Assembly: GCF_033097365.1 (NCBI RefSeq)
Contig: NZ_AP028461.1
Location: forward strand, 1,736,001-1,800,000
Length of the DNA: 64,000 nucleotides
DNA from: Actinoplanes sichuanensis
GTDB taxonomy: Bacteria; Actinomycetota; Actinomycetes; Mycobacteriales; Micromonosporaceae
Direction: 5' to 3'
Shown: positions 32,812 to 41,065 of the stretch, piece by piece
Layout of the letters: each line of letters begins with the position of its first letter
Numbering within the stretch: the stretch's first letter is position 1
Translations under genes and position numbers: made by a program
The notes under the pieces: model-generated
Told to the model about the DNA's origin: nothing
What the model saw: the letters and a program-made list of their open reading frames with translations, nothing else
The model's database searches: none

Positions 32812-33848
32812 CAGAGCTTGTCGGCGGCCTTGCCGAGCAGGTCGACGTAGTCCTTGAGCACGAACGAGACGGCCAGCGGCGTCGGGTTGGCGGCGGTGGC
32901 GACCGGGGTGCTGCCGGGCAGCGACACGAACGAGCCGCGGGCGATGGCCGGGACCTTCGACAGCAGCGGGTCCTTCTGCAGGGCGCCCAGCATGGTGCCC
33001 TCGGCGTCGCCGTAGGTGACGATGATGTCGACGTCGCTGAGGTTCTGCACCTGCTCGGCGCTCTGCGTGAGACTGAACTCCGAGGTGGTGGCGGACGCCT
33101 TCTCGATGCTGGCCGGGTGCTTCATGCCGAGGTCGGTGAAGAACTGGGCGCGGGTGTCGTGCGTCGTGTAGAAGCTGATCTTGCTGAGGTCGGTCGGGTC
33201 GATGTGGGTCAGGAACATCACCGACTTGCCGGCCAGCTTCGGGTAACGCGCGGCCTCGTCCGTCATCTGCTTCTCGATGGTGGCGATCAGCGCGTCACCC
33301 TCGGTGGCCAGGCCGAGCGCTTTGCTCTCCAGTCGGATGCTCTCGCGCCACGACGTCGACCAGGCGGTCTTCGGGTACGCGACGACCGGTGCGATCTTGC
33401 TGAGGGTGTCGTAGTCCTGCTGGGTGAGCCCGGAGTAGGCGGCCAGGATGACGTCGGGCTTGGTGTTGGCGACACCTTCGAAGTCGATGCCGTCGGTCTC
33501 GTCGAACAGCACCGGGGTCGACGCGCCGAGTTCCTTGAGCTTGGCGGCGTCCCAGGGGAGCAGACCGTCGCCGTCCTCGTCGCCGAAGTTGGCCTTGGCG
33601 TAACCGACCGGGACGATGCCAAGGGCCAGCGGCACCTCGTGGTTGGCCCAGTTGACGGTGGCGACCCGCTCGGGCTTCTTCTCGATGGTGGTGCTGCCGA
33701 ACGCGTGGGTGATGGTGACCGGGAACGCGGCCGAGGCGGCGCCCGACGAAGCCGGTGCGGCCTTGTCGTCGGCGGACTCACCGCAAGCGGTGAGCGCGAG
33801 AGCGGTGGTTACGGCGATGATCCCGGCGAGGAATCGGGTGGCGCGCAT
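32811..33848 (-). CDS. Iron-siderophore substrate-binding lipoprotein (FepB/FecB type)
   Basis: 345 residues from the ATG at 33848. A lipoprotein signal ends in ALALTAC (Cys about residue 23), followed by a Ser/Ala linker and a class III binding fold: ITHAFGSTTIEKKPERVATVNW, KPDVILAAYSGLTQQDYDTLSKIAPVVAYP, and GDAEGTMLGALQKDPLLSKVPAIARGSFVSLP. It is the first gene of the importer operon, directly downstream of the iron box, so it is repressed when iron is plentiful. The siderophore (hydroxamate or other) cannot be told. Confidence 0.92.
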   Translation of the reverse strand: MRATRFLAGIIAVTTALALTACGESADDKAAPASSGAASAAFPVTITHAFGSTTIEKKPERVATVNWANHEVPLALGIVPVGYAKANFGDEDGDGLLPWDAAKLKELGASTPVLFDETDGIDFEGVANTKPDVILAAYSGLTQQDYDTLSKIAPVVAYPKTAWSTSWRESIRLESKALGLATEGDALIATIEKQMTDEAARYPKLAGKSVMFLTHIDPTDLSKISFYTTHDTRAQFFTDLGMKHPASIEKASATTSEFSLTQSAEQVQNLSDVDIIVTYGDAEGTMLGALQKDPLLSKVPAIARGSFVSLPGSTPVATAANPTPLAVSFVLKDYVDLLGKAADKL

Positions 33849-33873
33849 GCGAGGGGAACTCCACTTCACGGGG

Positions 33874-33892
33874 TAAGGAATGCCTAACCTAA
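33874..33892 (-). promoter_or_regulatory. Iron box (DtxR/IdeR/DmdR-type operator)
   Basis: On the minus strand the 19 bases read TTAGGTTAGGCATTCCTTA, matching the actinobacterial iron box consensus TTAGGTTAGGCTCACCTAA at 15 of 19 positions. It lies 26 bp upstream of the siderophore-binding-protein ATG, the usual place for repression by an iron-loaded DtxR-family protein. Confidence 0.9.
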
Positions 33893-33999
33893 CACCATGG
33901 TGGTGGCGTCGCATGATCAACCCGGCGCGGCGGTGCTGCTCAGAGCGGTACGCCGCCACGGCCGCTGCGCGGCCGCCGCGGCGGAGAAGGCCGGCCGGG

Positions 34000-34860
34000 C
34001 TACCCGGTGAACCGGCCGAGACGACGCCGTTCGGCCTCCATCAGTGCCACCTCGTCGACGCCTGCCACGACGATCCGTGGGTCGGGGGTGAAGTCCAGGT
34101 CGGCCGAGCGGTCCTTGTAGTCGACCGCGCCGAGGATGACCTTCATCGTGTTCAGTCGCGCGAGTTGCTTGTCGTTGGACCGGATGATCACCCACGGGGC
34201 GGGGCGGGTATCCGTACGTCTGAGCATCTCGTATTTGAAGTTGGTGAAGTCGTCCCATCGATCCTGAGCCTGGAGATCGATCTCGCTGAGTTTCCACTGG
34301 CGCAGCGGATCGGTGCGGCGCCGCTCGAACCGCCGGGCCTGCTCCGCCCTGGTGACGCTGAAGTAGAGCTTGACCAGGATGGTTCCCTGCCTGGTCAGGT
34401 CCTTTTCGAAGCCGGTGACGCCGCGCAGGAAGTTGTGGTACTCGTCGGCGGTGCAGAAGTCGAAGACCCGCTCCACCATCGCGCGGTTGTACCAGCTCCG
34501 GTCGAACAGGACGAGCTCGCCGCCGGTCGGGAACGCGGCCACGTAGCGCTGGAAATACCACTGTGAACGTTGTTCGGCGGTGGGCCGGCCGAGCGCGACC
34601 ACCCGGCAGTGTCGCTCGTTCATGTAGCGCGCGACCCGGCGGATGGCCCCGCCCTTGCCGGACGCGTCGCGCCCCTCGAAGAGCACGATCATCCGCAGGT
34701 TCTGCGCCTCCAGATGCTGCTGGAGTTTGAGCAGCTCGACCTGCCAGGGTCGGAGCATCCCCTCGGCGTCGAGGCGGCGCCGGAGCCGGTTGATCTCGAG
34801 CTTCGCCTGTTCGTATGCAGCGGCCAGATCCGGCGGCGCCGGTGGTGTCGTCTCGGCCAA
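34000..34860 (-). CDS. ppk2: Polyphosphate kinase 2 (PPK2)
   Basis: 286 residues. The start is a TTG at 34860 preceded by GGAGGAGG at six bases. PPK2 motifs: Walker A FEGRDASGKGGAI, then GRPTAEQRSQWYFQRYV, Walker B/lid LVLFDRSWYNRAMVERV, and the C-terminal block RRTDPLRQWKLSEIDLQA. PPK2 enzymes transfer phosphate between polyphosphate and nucleotides, usually to make ATP/GTP from di- or mono-phosphates. Length and motifs fit a one-domain PPK2, probably class I. It is monocistronic and divergent from the LuxR regulator. Confidence 0.93.
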   Translation of the reverse strand: MAETTPPAPPDLAAAYEQAKLEINRLRRRLDAEGMLRPWQVELLKLQQHLEAQNLRMIVLFEGRDASGKGGAIRRVARYMNERHCRVVALGRPTAEQRSQWYFQRYVAAFPTGGELVLFDRSWYNRAMVERVFDFCTADEYHNFLRGVTGFEKDLTRQGTILVKLYFSVTRAEQARRFERRRTDPLRQWKLSEIDLQAQDRWDDFTNFKYEMLRRTDTRPAPWVIIRSNDKQLARLNTMKVILGAVDYKDRSADLDFTPDPRIVVAGVDEVALMEAERRRLGRFTG

Positions 34861-35150
34861 GGTGGGCCTCCTCCAGCGTGCCGTCGGGACATGGCACTCC
34901 CAGAATGGCCAGGCCGGACCGGGTGCGCGTCATCCCTGCCGAGTGATCCGGTCCGTTCCGGCGGAGGTCGCGCCCTCATCCGTGGCGGATGAACTGTGCG
35001 CCGCATCTGCAACTTGCACGCAGGGGAAACGAGCTTCTTCGGCGAAACGCGCGAATACCGGCGGTTGCCGCCCATGCGCGCACTGTGATTCGGTGTGGCC
35101 CGGGGGCAGGGAAGATCGTCGATCACCTGTGCGGGGGTCTGGGGGGCTTC
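34861..35150. promoter_or_regulatory. 290-bp divergent region between ppk2 and the LuxR regulator gene
   Basis: Contains the PPK2 ribosome-binding site and a TGCAA-C-TTGCA palindrome (35008-35018). A G-run just before 35151 serves as the ribosome-binding site of the regulator. No gene is convincing here. Confidence 0.4.
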
Positions 35151-37646
35151 ATGAGAGAACAGACGGACCGGCGCGTCGTGGCGCCGTTACCGAGTCTGCC
35201 GGCGGGCGCGAGCCGGCGTGCCCGGCTGATCGCGGCACTGGACACCGGGGTCCAGCGGGCGGTCACGCTGATCTGCGCCGGGCCGGGCTGGGGCAAGACC
35301 GCATCGGCCGCCACCTGGGCGGCCGAACGGGCGGCCGGATGGCTGACCCTGGACGCGCGGCACAACGACCCGGACCACTTCCAGGCCGATCTGGATCTGG
35401 CCCTGCATGACGAACCGGGCGTGCTGATCCTCGACGATCTTCAGGCGATCACCGACCAGCGGGTCCTCGGCATCCTCGCCGGCCTGGTCCACCGCCGTTC
35501 CGAGCGGCTGCGGTTCGTGCTGATCAGCCGCCGCCGACCGGACCTCGCGCTGCACCGGCTGCGGATCAGTGGCGACCTCACCGAGATCGGGTCGGCCGAC
35601 CTCGGTTTCCAGTTGGACGAGGCGGCCGAGCTGCTCCAGACTCGCGGCCGCACGATGAGCCGGCACGATCTGGCCGAGGTGGTCCGCCGGACCGAGGGCT
35701 GGCCGGCCGGGCTCCGGCTGATCCTGGACACTCCGGATCCGGCCGCGGCCGACGAGATCGTCGAGGAGTACCTGATCCGTGAGGTGCTGCCCGGCCTGGA
35801 CGACCGGGCCCGGGAGTTCCTGATGCGGACCAGCATCCCGAACCGGATCTGCGGGCATCTCGCCGACGCGCTCACCGGTGACCACGACGGCCACCGGATG
35901 CTGGAACACCTGGTCCAGCGCAACCTGTTCGTGGAACGCTGCGGTGACGACCGCTGGTTCCGCTACCACCCGCTGTTCCGGTCGGCGCTGCGCCGACGCC
36001 TGGCCCGGCGCCGGCCCGCCGAGCCGGCGCGGCTACACCGCGCCACGGCCGCCTGGCACGTGAAGAACGGCAGCGTGCTCACCGCGATCACGCACGCCGC
36101 GGAATCCGGCGATTGGGACATGACCGCGCGGTACGCCGTCCGCCGCGGCCTGCCCCTGTTCACCTCGGCCGACCGCCCCCAGTTCGTCGAGGCGCTCCGC
36201 CGCATCCCGCTGGAGCGGCTGTCCGACTCGGCCGAACTGGCCGTCTGCGGGGCGGTCCTGGTCTACGCGCACGGCGACCACGCGGCCATGCCCCGTGCCG
36301 TGGCCACCGCCGAGGCGTTGCTCGCCGGCCGTGACGAGGCGGCCCGCACCGAGGTCGGCGCGGCGCTCGCCGTGCTCCGGGCCACCTCGGTGGTGCGCTG
36401 GCGCGGCGACATGAACCACCTGGTCGAGACCAGCACCGCCACGCTGAACGACCTGGCCCGGCGTACCTTCGACGAGTTGCCGGCACTGACCCAGTACCGG
36501 GCCATGATGCTCAACTGCAAGGGCGCCGGACTGCTCTGGACCGGCCGCCTCGACCATGCCGACCGCTACCTGTGGGCCGCCACCAGTTCCGCCCGCACCG
36601 CCGACGTGCCGCTCTTCGAGATCAACTCGCTGGCGCTGCTGGCCCAACTCGCCTTCGTGCAGGGTGCGTTGCGCGAGTCGGAGCGGCACGCCGACGCGGC
36701 CGACCAGGTCGCCCGGCGGCTCGACGTGCAGTACCGGATGGCGATGGGCCCGGCGTATCTGGCCCGGGCGCTGGTGGAGTCGGAGCGTGGCCGCGACGCC
36801 GAGGCCGAGGAACAGCTGCGCGGGGCGCTGCACGCGATCGGCGAGCGACCCGAGGTGGCCCAGTCGGTGCTGGCCGGGCTGGTCCGGGTCCGCCTGCTCA
36901 CCGACCGGGGGGAGACGGCCGCGGCCGGGGCCGTACTGTCCCGGATCGCCGCCGAGATCGGCCCGCCGGTGTCCGCGCCCCTGCTCAACCGGCTGCTCGC
37001 CCTGGCCGACGCGGAGATCCGGCTGATGCTCGGCGACTCCGGCGTGGTGCTGGCCCGCTACCGGGCCCGGGCCGGGCTGCTGCCCGCGGAACAACTCTGT
37101 CTGGCCCGCGCCTACCAGGCCACCGGAAACCAGGCCGCCGCCGAGACGCTGCTCGGCCGGGTCCGGGCGGGCTCCGACCGGGTCTCCGCGGTCGGCGCCT
37201 GGATCCTCACCGCGCTCGCCGCCGACGCCCAGGGCCGCAGCTCGGTGGCGAGCGAGGCGCTGGCCCGCGCGCTCGCGATCGCCGAACCGGAGCGGATCCG
37301 CCGCCCGTTCCGCACCTACGACGCCCAGCGGGTGCTGGTCCTGGCCGAGCGCCGGCAGTGGCTGACCGAGCTGCGCGGACCGGCCGGTGGTGGCGGCACG
37401 GTGCTCGCCGAGATCACCGGCGAGATCCCGGTGCTGCCGGGGGTGCCCGCGGCCGGGCCGCTCAGTGAGCGTGAGGTCGACGTGCTCCAGTACCTGCCGA
37501 CCGTGCTGACCGCCGCCGAGATCGCCGCCAACCTCGGCATCTCGGTCAACACGGTGAAGGCCCACATGCGGTCGATCTATCGCAAGTACGGTGTCGGCCG
37601 CCGCCGGGAAGCCGTGATCGCCGCACGTCAGGCCGGCCTGATCTGA
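35151..37646 (+). CDS. MalT-like (LAL-type) LuxR-family ATPase regulator
   Basis: 831 residues from the ATG at 35151 (G-rich ribosome-binding site); an ATG at 34989 is in frame but would add 54 unlikely residues. Walker A is CAGPGWGKTAS (about 42-52), Walker B VLILDDLQAI (91-100), followed by a winged-helix part, a long helical TPR-like region (~370-740) and a C-terminal LuxR HTH (LSEREVDVLQYLPTVLTAAE then IAANLGISVNTVKAHMRSIY). MalT-type proteins bind ATP and an inducer, oligomerise and activate transcription. The LysR gene overlaps its stop by one base. Confidence 0.9.
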   Translation: MREQTDRRVVAPLPSLPAGASRRARLIAALDTGVQRAVTLICAGPGWGKTASAATWAAERAAGWLTLDARHNDPDHFQADLDLALHDEPGVLILDDLQAITDQRVLGILAGLVHRRSERLRFVLISRRRPDLALHRLRISGDLTEIGSADLGFQLDEAAELLQTRGRTMSRHDLAEVVRRTEGWPAGLRLILDTPDPAAADEIVEEYLIREVLPGLDDRAREFLMRTSIPNRICGHLADALTGDHDGHRMLEHLVQRNLFVERCGDDRWFRYHPLFRSALRRRLARRRPAEPARLHRATAAWHVKNGSVLTAITHAAESGDWDMTARYAVRRGLPLFTSADRPQFVEALRRIPLERLSDSAELAVCGAVLVYAHGDHAAMPRAVATAEALLAGRDEAARTEVGAALAVLRATSVVRWRGDMNHLVETSTATLNDLARRTFDELPALTQYRAMMLNCKGAGLLWTGRLDHADRYLWAATSSARTADVPLFEINSLALLAQLAFVQGALRESERHADAADQVARRLDVQYRMAMGPAYLARALVESERGRDAEAEEQLRGALHAIGERPEVAQSVLAGLVRVRLLTDRGETAAAGAVLSRIAAEIGPPVSAPLLNRLLALADAEIRLMLGDSGVVLARYRARAGLLPAEQLCLARAYQATGNQAAAETLLGRVRAGSDRVSAVGAWILTALAADAQGRSSVASEALARALAIAEPERIRRPFRTYDAQRVLVLAERRQWLTELRGPAGGGGTVLAEITGEIPVLPGVPAAGPLSEREVDVLQYLPTVLTAAEIAANLGISVNTVKAHMRSIYRKYGVGRRREAVIAARQAGLI

Positions 37647-38515
37647 TGCGGCCGGCCACCGGCGGCGGCGGGACCGACGTGCTCGACCGCAACGAGATCG
37701 AGGTACTGCTGACCCTCGCCGAACAGCTGCACGTGGGGCGTACCGCGGAACGCCTGCACCTGCCCAGCGCCCGCGTCACCCGGATCATCCAGCGCCTGGA
37801 ACGCCGGATCGGGGCGAGCCTGTTCGTCCGCAACAGCCGGGTCGTCGGGCTCACCCCGGTCGGCGCGCGGCTCGTCGGCGACCTCGCCCCGCACGTGGCC
37901 GGGATCGAGGCCGCCGTGCGCCGGGCCGTCGAGGCGAGCCGCGGGATCCGGGGCACCCTGCGGGCCGGGTTCGCCGGCGCGGTCGCCGGGCGGCTGCTGC
38001 TGGGTGCGGTCGCGACGTTCAACGACAGGCATCCCGGTTGTACGGTCCACGTGCACGAGACGCGCATCGCCGACGCCGCCCACGGCCTGGACTTCCTCAT
38101 CACCGCCCCACCGGTGGACGGCATGCGGGTCGGCCCGGTGCTCCTCGCCGAGCCGTGGGTGCTGGCGGTCGCCCGCGGCCATCCGCTCGCCGCCCGGGCC
38201 GAGGTCACCCGGGACGTGCTGATCAACCATCCGGTGATCCGGCTGCGCGACGGCGCCGTCGAGGAGTCCCGGATCTACCGGCCACCGGCGGGCTCGATGC
38301 GGCGCGGGCCGGAGGCGGGCACCTTCCCGGAGGCGCTGGCCCTGGTCGCCGCCGGGCGGGGTGTCTTCCCGGTCGGCGAGCAGGCGGCCCGCTTCTCCCC
38401 GCGCCCCGACGTCGTCCTGGTGCCGATGCCCGACCTCCCGCCGGTGCGGTGGGCGACGGTGTGGCCGGCCGGTGGTGAGTCGGCACTCCTGCGGGCCTTC
38501 CTCGATCTGGCATAG
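37646..38515 (+). CDS. LysR-family transcriptional regulator
   Basis: 289 residues; the ATG overlaps the preceding TGA (TGATG), and a GTG at 37679 is a possible shorter start. The N-terminal winged HTH reads EIEVLLTLAEQLHVGRTAER with PSARVTRIIQRLERRIG and LFVRNSRVVGLTPVG. An effector-binding domain follows from about residue 100 (GTLRAGFAG...). Translational coupling of a LysR gene to a MalT-like regulator is unusual and suggests that the two proteins respond to related signals. No divergent target gene is adjacent. Confidence 0.85.
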   Translation: MRPATGGGGTDVLDRNEIEVLLTLAEQLHVGRTAERLHLPSARVTRIIQRLERRIGASLFVRNSRVVGLTPVGARLVGDLAPHVAGIEAAVRRAVEASRGIRGTLRAGFAGAVAGRLLLGAVATFNDRHPGCTVHVHETRIADAAHGLDFLITAPPVDGMRVGPVLLAEPWVLAVARGHPLAARAEVTRDVLINHPVIRLRDGAVEESRIYRPPAGSMRRGPEAGTFPEALALVAAGRGVFPVGEQAARFSPRPDVVLVPMPDLPPVRWATVWPAGGESALLRAFLDLA

Positions 38516-38556
38516 GGTCGGAACCGGACATATACCGAAAGAGTGAGGGGATCGTC

Positions 38557-38766
38557 GTGACGCACCACGTGTACCGGCTCACCGAAGTGGTCGGCAGCAG
38601 CCCGGAAAGCGTCGATGACGCCATCCGGACCGCCGTGCGGAAGGCCTCCGCCACGGTCCGCAACATCGAGTGGTTCGAGGCGAAGGAGATCCGCGGTCAG
38701 GTCGTCGACGGCGAGGTCGCCCACTACCAGGTGCTGGTCAAGCTCGGCTTCCGCGTCGACGACTGA
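38557..38766 (+). CDS. Dodecin-family flavin-binding protein
   Basis: 69 residues, GTG start with GAGGGG six bases upstream. The sequence VYRLTEVVGSSPESVDDAIR, then VRNIEWFEAKEIRGQVVDGE and HYQVLVKLGFRV, is a complete dodecin: a beta-alpha-beta-beta unit that forms a hollow dodecamer binding riboflavin/FMN or CoA, with the conserved Trp that stacks on the flavin. It probably buffers free flavin. It stands alone, convergent with the alpha/beta hydrolase. Confidence 0.93.
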   Translation: MTHHVYRLTEVVGSSPESVDDAIRTAVRKASATVRNIEWFEAKEIRGQVVDGEVAHYQVLVKLGFRVDD

Positions 38767-38771
38767 CCCGC

Positions 38772-39347
38772 TCAGCGCAGCGTGTGCAGGATCGCCGCGA
38801 ACCCGGCCGGGTCCCGCAGATGCGGGAAGGCCTCGGCGCCCAGGTGGGTCGACCGGGGGAGGGCCTCGGTGAGCCAGTCACGGTAGGCGGTGGCCAGGGC
38901 CGGATCCCGACGGGGTACGGCGAACTGCCGATACACCTCCGGAACGTCGTCCAGGGGCGCCGGCCCGGCGCTGCCGACCGTGACCACCCGCTGCGTGCTG
39001 TACCGGGCCGCGAACCGCTCGGACAGGTAGGCCGCCTCGGCGTGCGCGATCAGGATCGGGGCGCGCCGCAGGTCCAGCCGGTGCACGAGCATCGCCAGGT
39101 CGTGGGCCAGATCGTCGACGTCACAGTGGTCGCGCGCCGCCGACTCGCCGTGCCCGGGCAGGTCGACGGCCACGGCGGTGATGTCGTCGGCGAGCTCGGC
39201 GGCCATCGGCCACCACATGGTGCGGTCGTAGTGGAGCCCGTGCAGCAGCACGACCGGCCGGCCGGAACGGCCCCATCGGTCGTAGACGAGCCGGTCTCGC
39301 GGTGTGCCGTAGGAATGGGAGGTACGCCGAGGGGGTCGAGGGTGCAC
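38772..39347 (-). CDS. Alpha/beta-hydrolase-fold protein lacking the nucleophile serine
   Basis: 191 residues from a GTG at 39347 (weak binding site, so the start is uncertain). The fold is clear: LVYDRWGRSGRPVVLLHGLHYDRTMW, AVDLPGHGES, and a C-terminal FPHLRDPAGFAAIL with the usual His. At the nucleophile elbow, where GHSxG is expected, it reads AHAEA (101-105), so the catalytic Ser is Ala. It is also short, without a cap domain. A non-catalytic role or a decayed enzyme is likely. It converges on the dodecin gene with a 5-bp gap. Confidence 0.7.
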   Translation of the reverse strand: MHPRPPRRTSHSYGTPRDRLVYDRWGRSGRPVVLLHGLHYDRTMWWPMAAELADDITAVAVDLPGHGESAARDHCDVDDLAHDLAMLVHRLDLRRAPILIAHAEAAYLSERFAARYSTQRVVTVGSAGPAPLDDVPEVYRQFAVPRRDPALATAYRDWLTEALPRSTHLGAEAFPHLRDPAGFAAILHTLR

Positions 39348-39411
39348 GATGGTCGGTCTTCCTGATCGGCAGGCGCAACGGGGGGGAGTGGCGGGCGGAC
39401 GGACCCGTCTC

Positions 39412-39750
39412 CTACACCCGCAGCACACCCAGCCGACTCAGCACCACACCGGGCACCGCCGAGGCGGGAATCAGAAGATCGACTTCACCGCGGTGGTACG
39501 GCACGGCCGCCACCGTCACACTCCGGGCCCGCTGATTGAGCCGCGGAGTCCAGTCGTTGCCGTGCTGATGCTCGTCCTCGGCGACGACCGCGGCCCCGTG
39601 CTGCTGATCAGCACTGGCCACAGCCGTCGGCGCGCCACCCCGGTGATGCGGGGCGGCCGCCGAGAACAGCGAACTGGCCGCCAGCAGGAGCACCGCCATG
39701 ACCACGACCGCGAACGCCCCCCGGACTGTCGGGTGTGGGCGCACGGTCAC
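39412..39750 (-). CDS. Small exported or membrane-anchored protein, unknown
   Basis: 112 residues, GTG start at 39750. One hydrophobic segment (AFAVVVMAVLLLAASSLFSA, residues 12-31) is a signal peptide or anchor; after it comes a His-rich stretch with HH, QQH, EHQH and HG that may bind metal, and then a short segment ending VVLSRLGVLRV. No family recognised. It lies between YccF and the hydrolase on the same strand. Confidence 0.5.
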   Translation of the reverse strand: MTVRPHPTVRGAFAVVVMAVLLLAASSLFSAAAPHHRGGAPTAVASADQQHGAAVVAEDEHQHGNDWTPRLNQRARSVTVAAVPYHRGEVDLLIPASAVPGVVLSRLGVLRV

Positions 39751-39769
39751 CGCCCCAGAATACCTACCC

Positions 39770-40147
39770 TCAGTCGAGGTCGACGATCTCCCGGCCGAGG
39801 GGCCACAGGGCGGCCGGGACGAGCTTGAAGTTGGCGATGCCGAACGGGATGCCGATGATCGTCACGCACTGGGCGACGCCCGCGGTGATGTGGGCCAGGG
39901 CGATCCACCAGCCGAACAGGACGAGCCAGAGGATGTTGGCGATGCCGGAGCCGACACCGGCGTCCCGGCGGTCGACGATGGTCCGGCCGAAGGGCCACAG
40001 CGAGTACACCGCGAGGCGCATCGACGCGACACCGAACGGGATGGTCACGATGAGGGCGAAACAGATGAGAGCCGCGAAGCCGTAGCCGATCGCGAGCAGG
40101 AAGCCGCTGCCGAAGATGAACCAGAGGACGTTGAGGATCAGGCGCAC
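39770..40147 (-). CDS. YccF-domain membrane protein
   Basis: 125 residues from the GTG at 40147. It shows the two related YccF halves: LNVLWFIFGSGFLLAIGYGF followed by TIPFGVASMRLAVYSLWPFG, and NILWLVLFGWWIALAHITAG followed by IGIPFGIANFKLVPAALWPL. Each half ends in IPFG-x-A and LWP-FG/LG, so the protein is a tandem duplication spanning the membrane. The family's function is unknown. It is immediately downstream of the decayed kinase. Confidence 0.88.
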   Translation of the reverse strand: MRLILNVLWFIFGSGFLLAIGYGFAALICFALIVTIPFGVASMRLAVYSLWPFGRTIVDRRDAGVGSGIANILWLVLFGWWIALAHITAGVAQCVTIIGIPFGIANFKLVPAALWPLGREIVDLD

Positions 40148-40151
40148 GAGT

Positions 40152-41061
40152 TCATGATGACCTACCCGCGCCAAGCGTCACCCGCGAGAGCGCCGGCAGC
40201 ATGATCACGAACGTGGTGCCCGCGCCGGGCGCCGATTCGACGCTGATCTGCCCACCCGCGTCGGTGACGATGCCGTAGACCGTGGAGAGCCCGAGCCCGG
40301 TGCCCCGATCCACCGGTTTCGTGGTGAAGAACGGTTCGAACAGCCGCTCCTTGACCTCGGCGGTCATGCCGGTGCCGGTGTCGCGCACGGTGAGCCGGCC
40401 GAACGTCTCCACCAGATCGGTCTCGATGATCACGTCGCCGCCGTCCGGCATCGCGTCGCGGGCGTTGATGACGAGGTCCCGGCGCGGTCGGCGGCGTCGC
40501 GGATGCGGGTCAGGTCGCGGGCGCCGGCCGGGGTGACCTCGTCGGCCATCATGTCGGCGTAGTTGACGATGATCGCCAGCAGGTTGTTGAAGTCGTGCGC
40601 GACTCCACCGGCGAGCTGGCCGAGGCTTTCCATCCGTTCGGCACGGATCCGTCGCTGCTTCTCGGTGACGTCACGCTCGGTGGCGGCGACGGCGACGATC
40701 GCACCGGTGGCGTCACGGATCGGCGCCACCGCCATCGACACGGTCACCGAGCTGCCGTCGCGACGGATCCGCCGGACCTCGTCGAGGTGCAACCGCCGAC
40801 CGGCGGCCAGCTCGGCCAGTGAACGGTCGAGCAGGTCACGTCGTTCCGGCGGCAGGATCCGGCTGAAGTCGCCGCCGACGATCTCCTCGAGGCGCCGATC
40901 GCGAGGACCGCGCCCGGGCCGGCCGAGACCGCGGCGAGCGCCGGGCCGAGGGCGAGCATGCCGAAGGTGAGCATCCGGGGCGGTGTCGCGGCCGACAGCA
41001 TCGCCAGCACGGTGACCAGTGTGAGCCAGACGATGACGTACAACCGGGAACCGCTTACCAC
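40152..41061 (-). pseudogene. Decayed membrane PAS histidine kinase (two internal deletions/frameshifts)
   Basis: Three pieces in three different frames on the minus strand. Piece 1 (41061 to ~40900) encodes two membrane helices (LYVIVWLTLVTVLAMLSAA, TFGMLALGPALAAVSAGPGA). Piece 2 (~40900 to ~40485) encodes the end of a PAS/PAC domain (EIVGGDFSRILPPERRD; RRIRRDGSSVTVSMAVAPIR) and the HisKA box [16 protein letters not shown]. Piece 3 (~40480 to 40152) encodes the kinase end from [12 protein letters not shown] through DTGTGM and [12 protein letters not shown]. Between pieces 1 and 2 the rest of the membrane domain and the PAS core are missing; between 2 and 3 about 70 residues linking HisKA to the ATPase N-box are missing. 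Confidence 0.75.
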
Positions 41062-41065
41062 CTTT

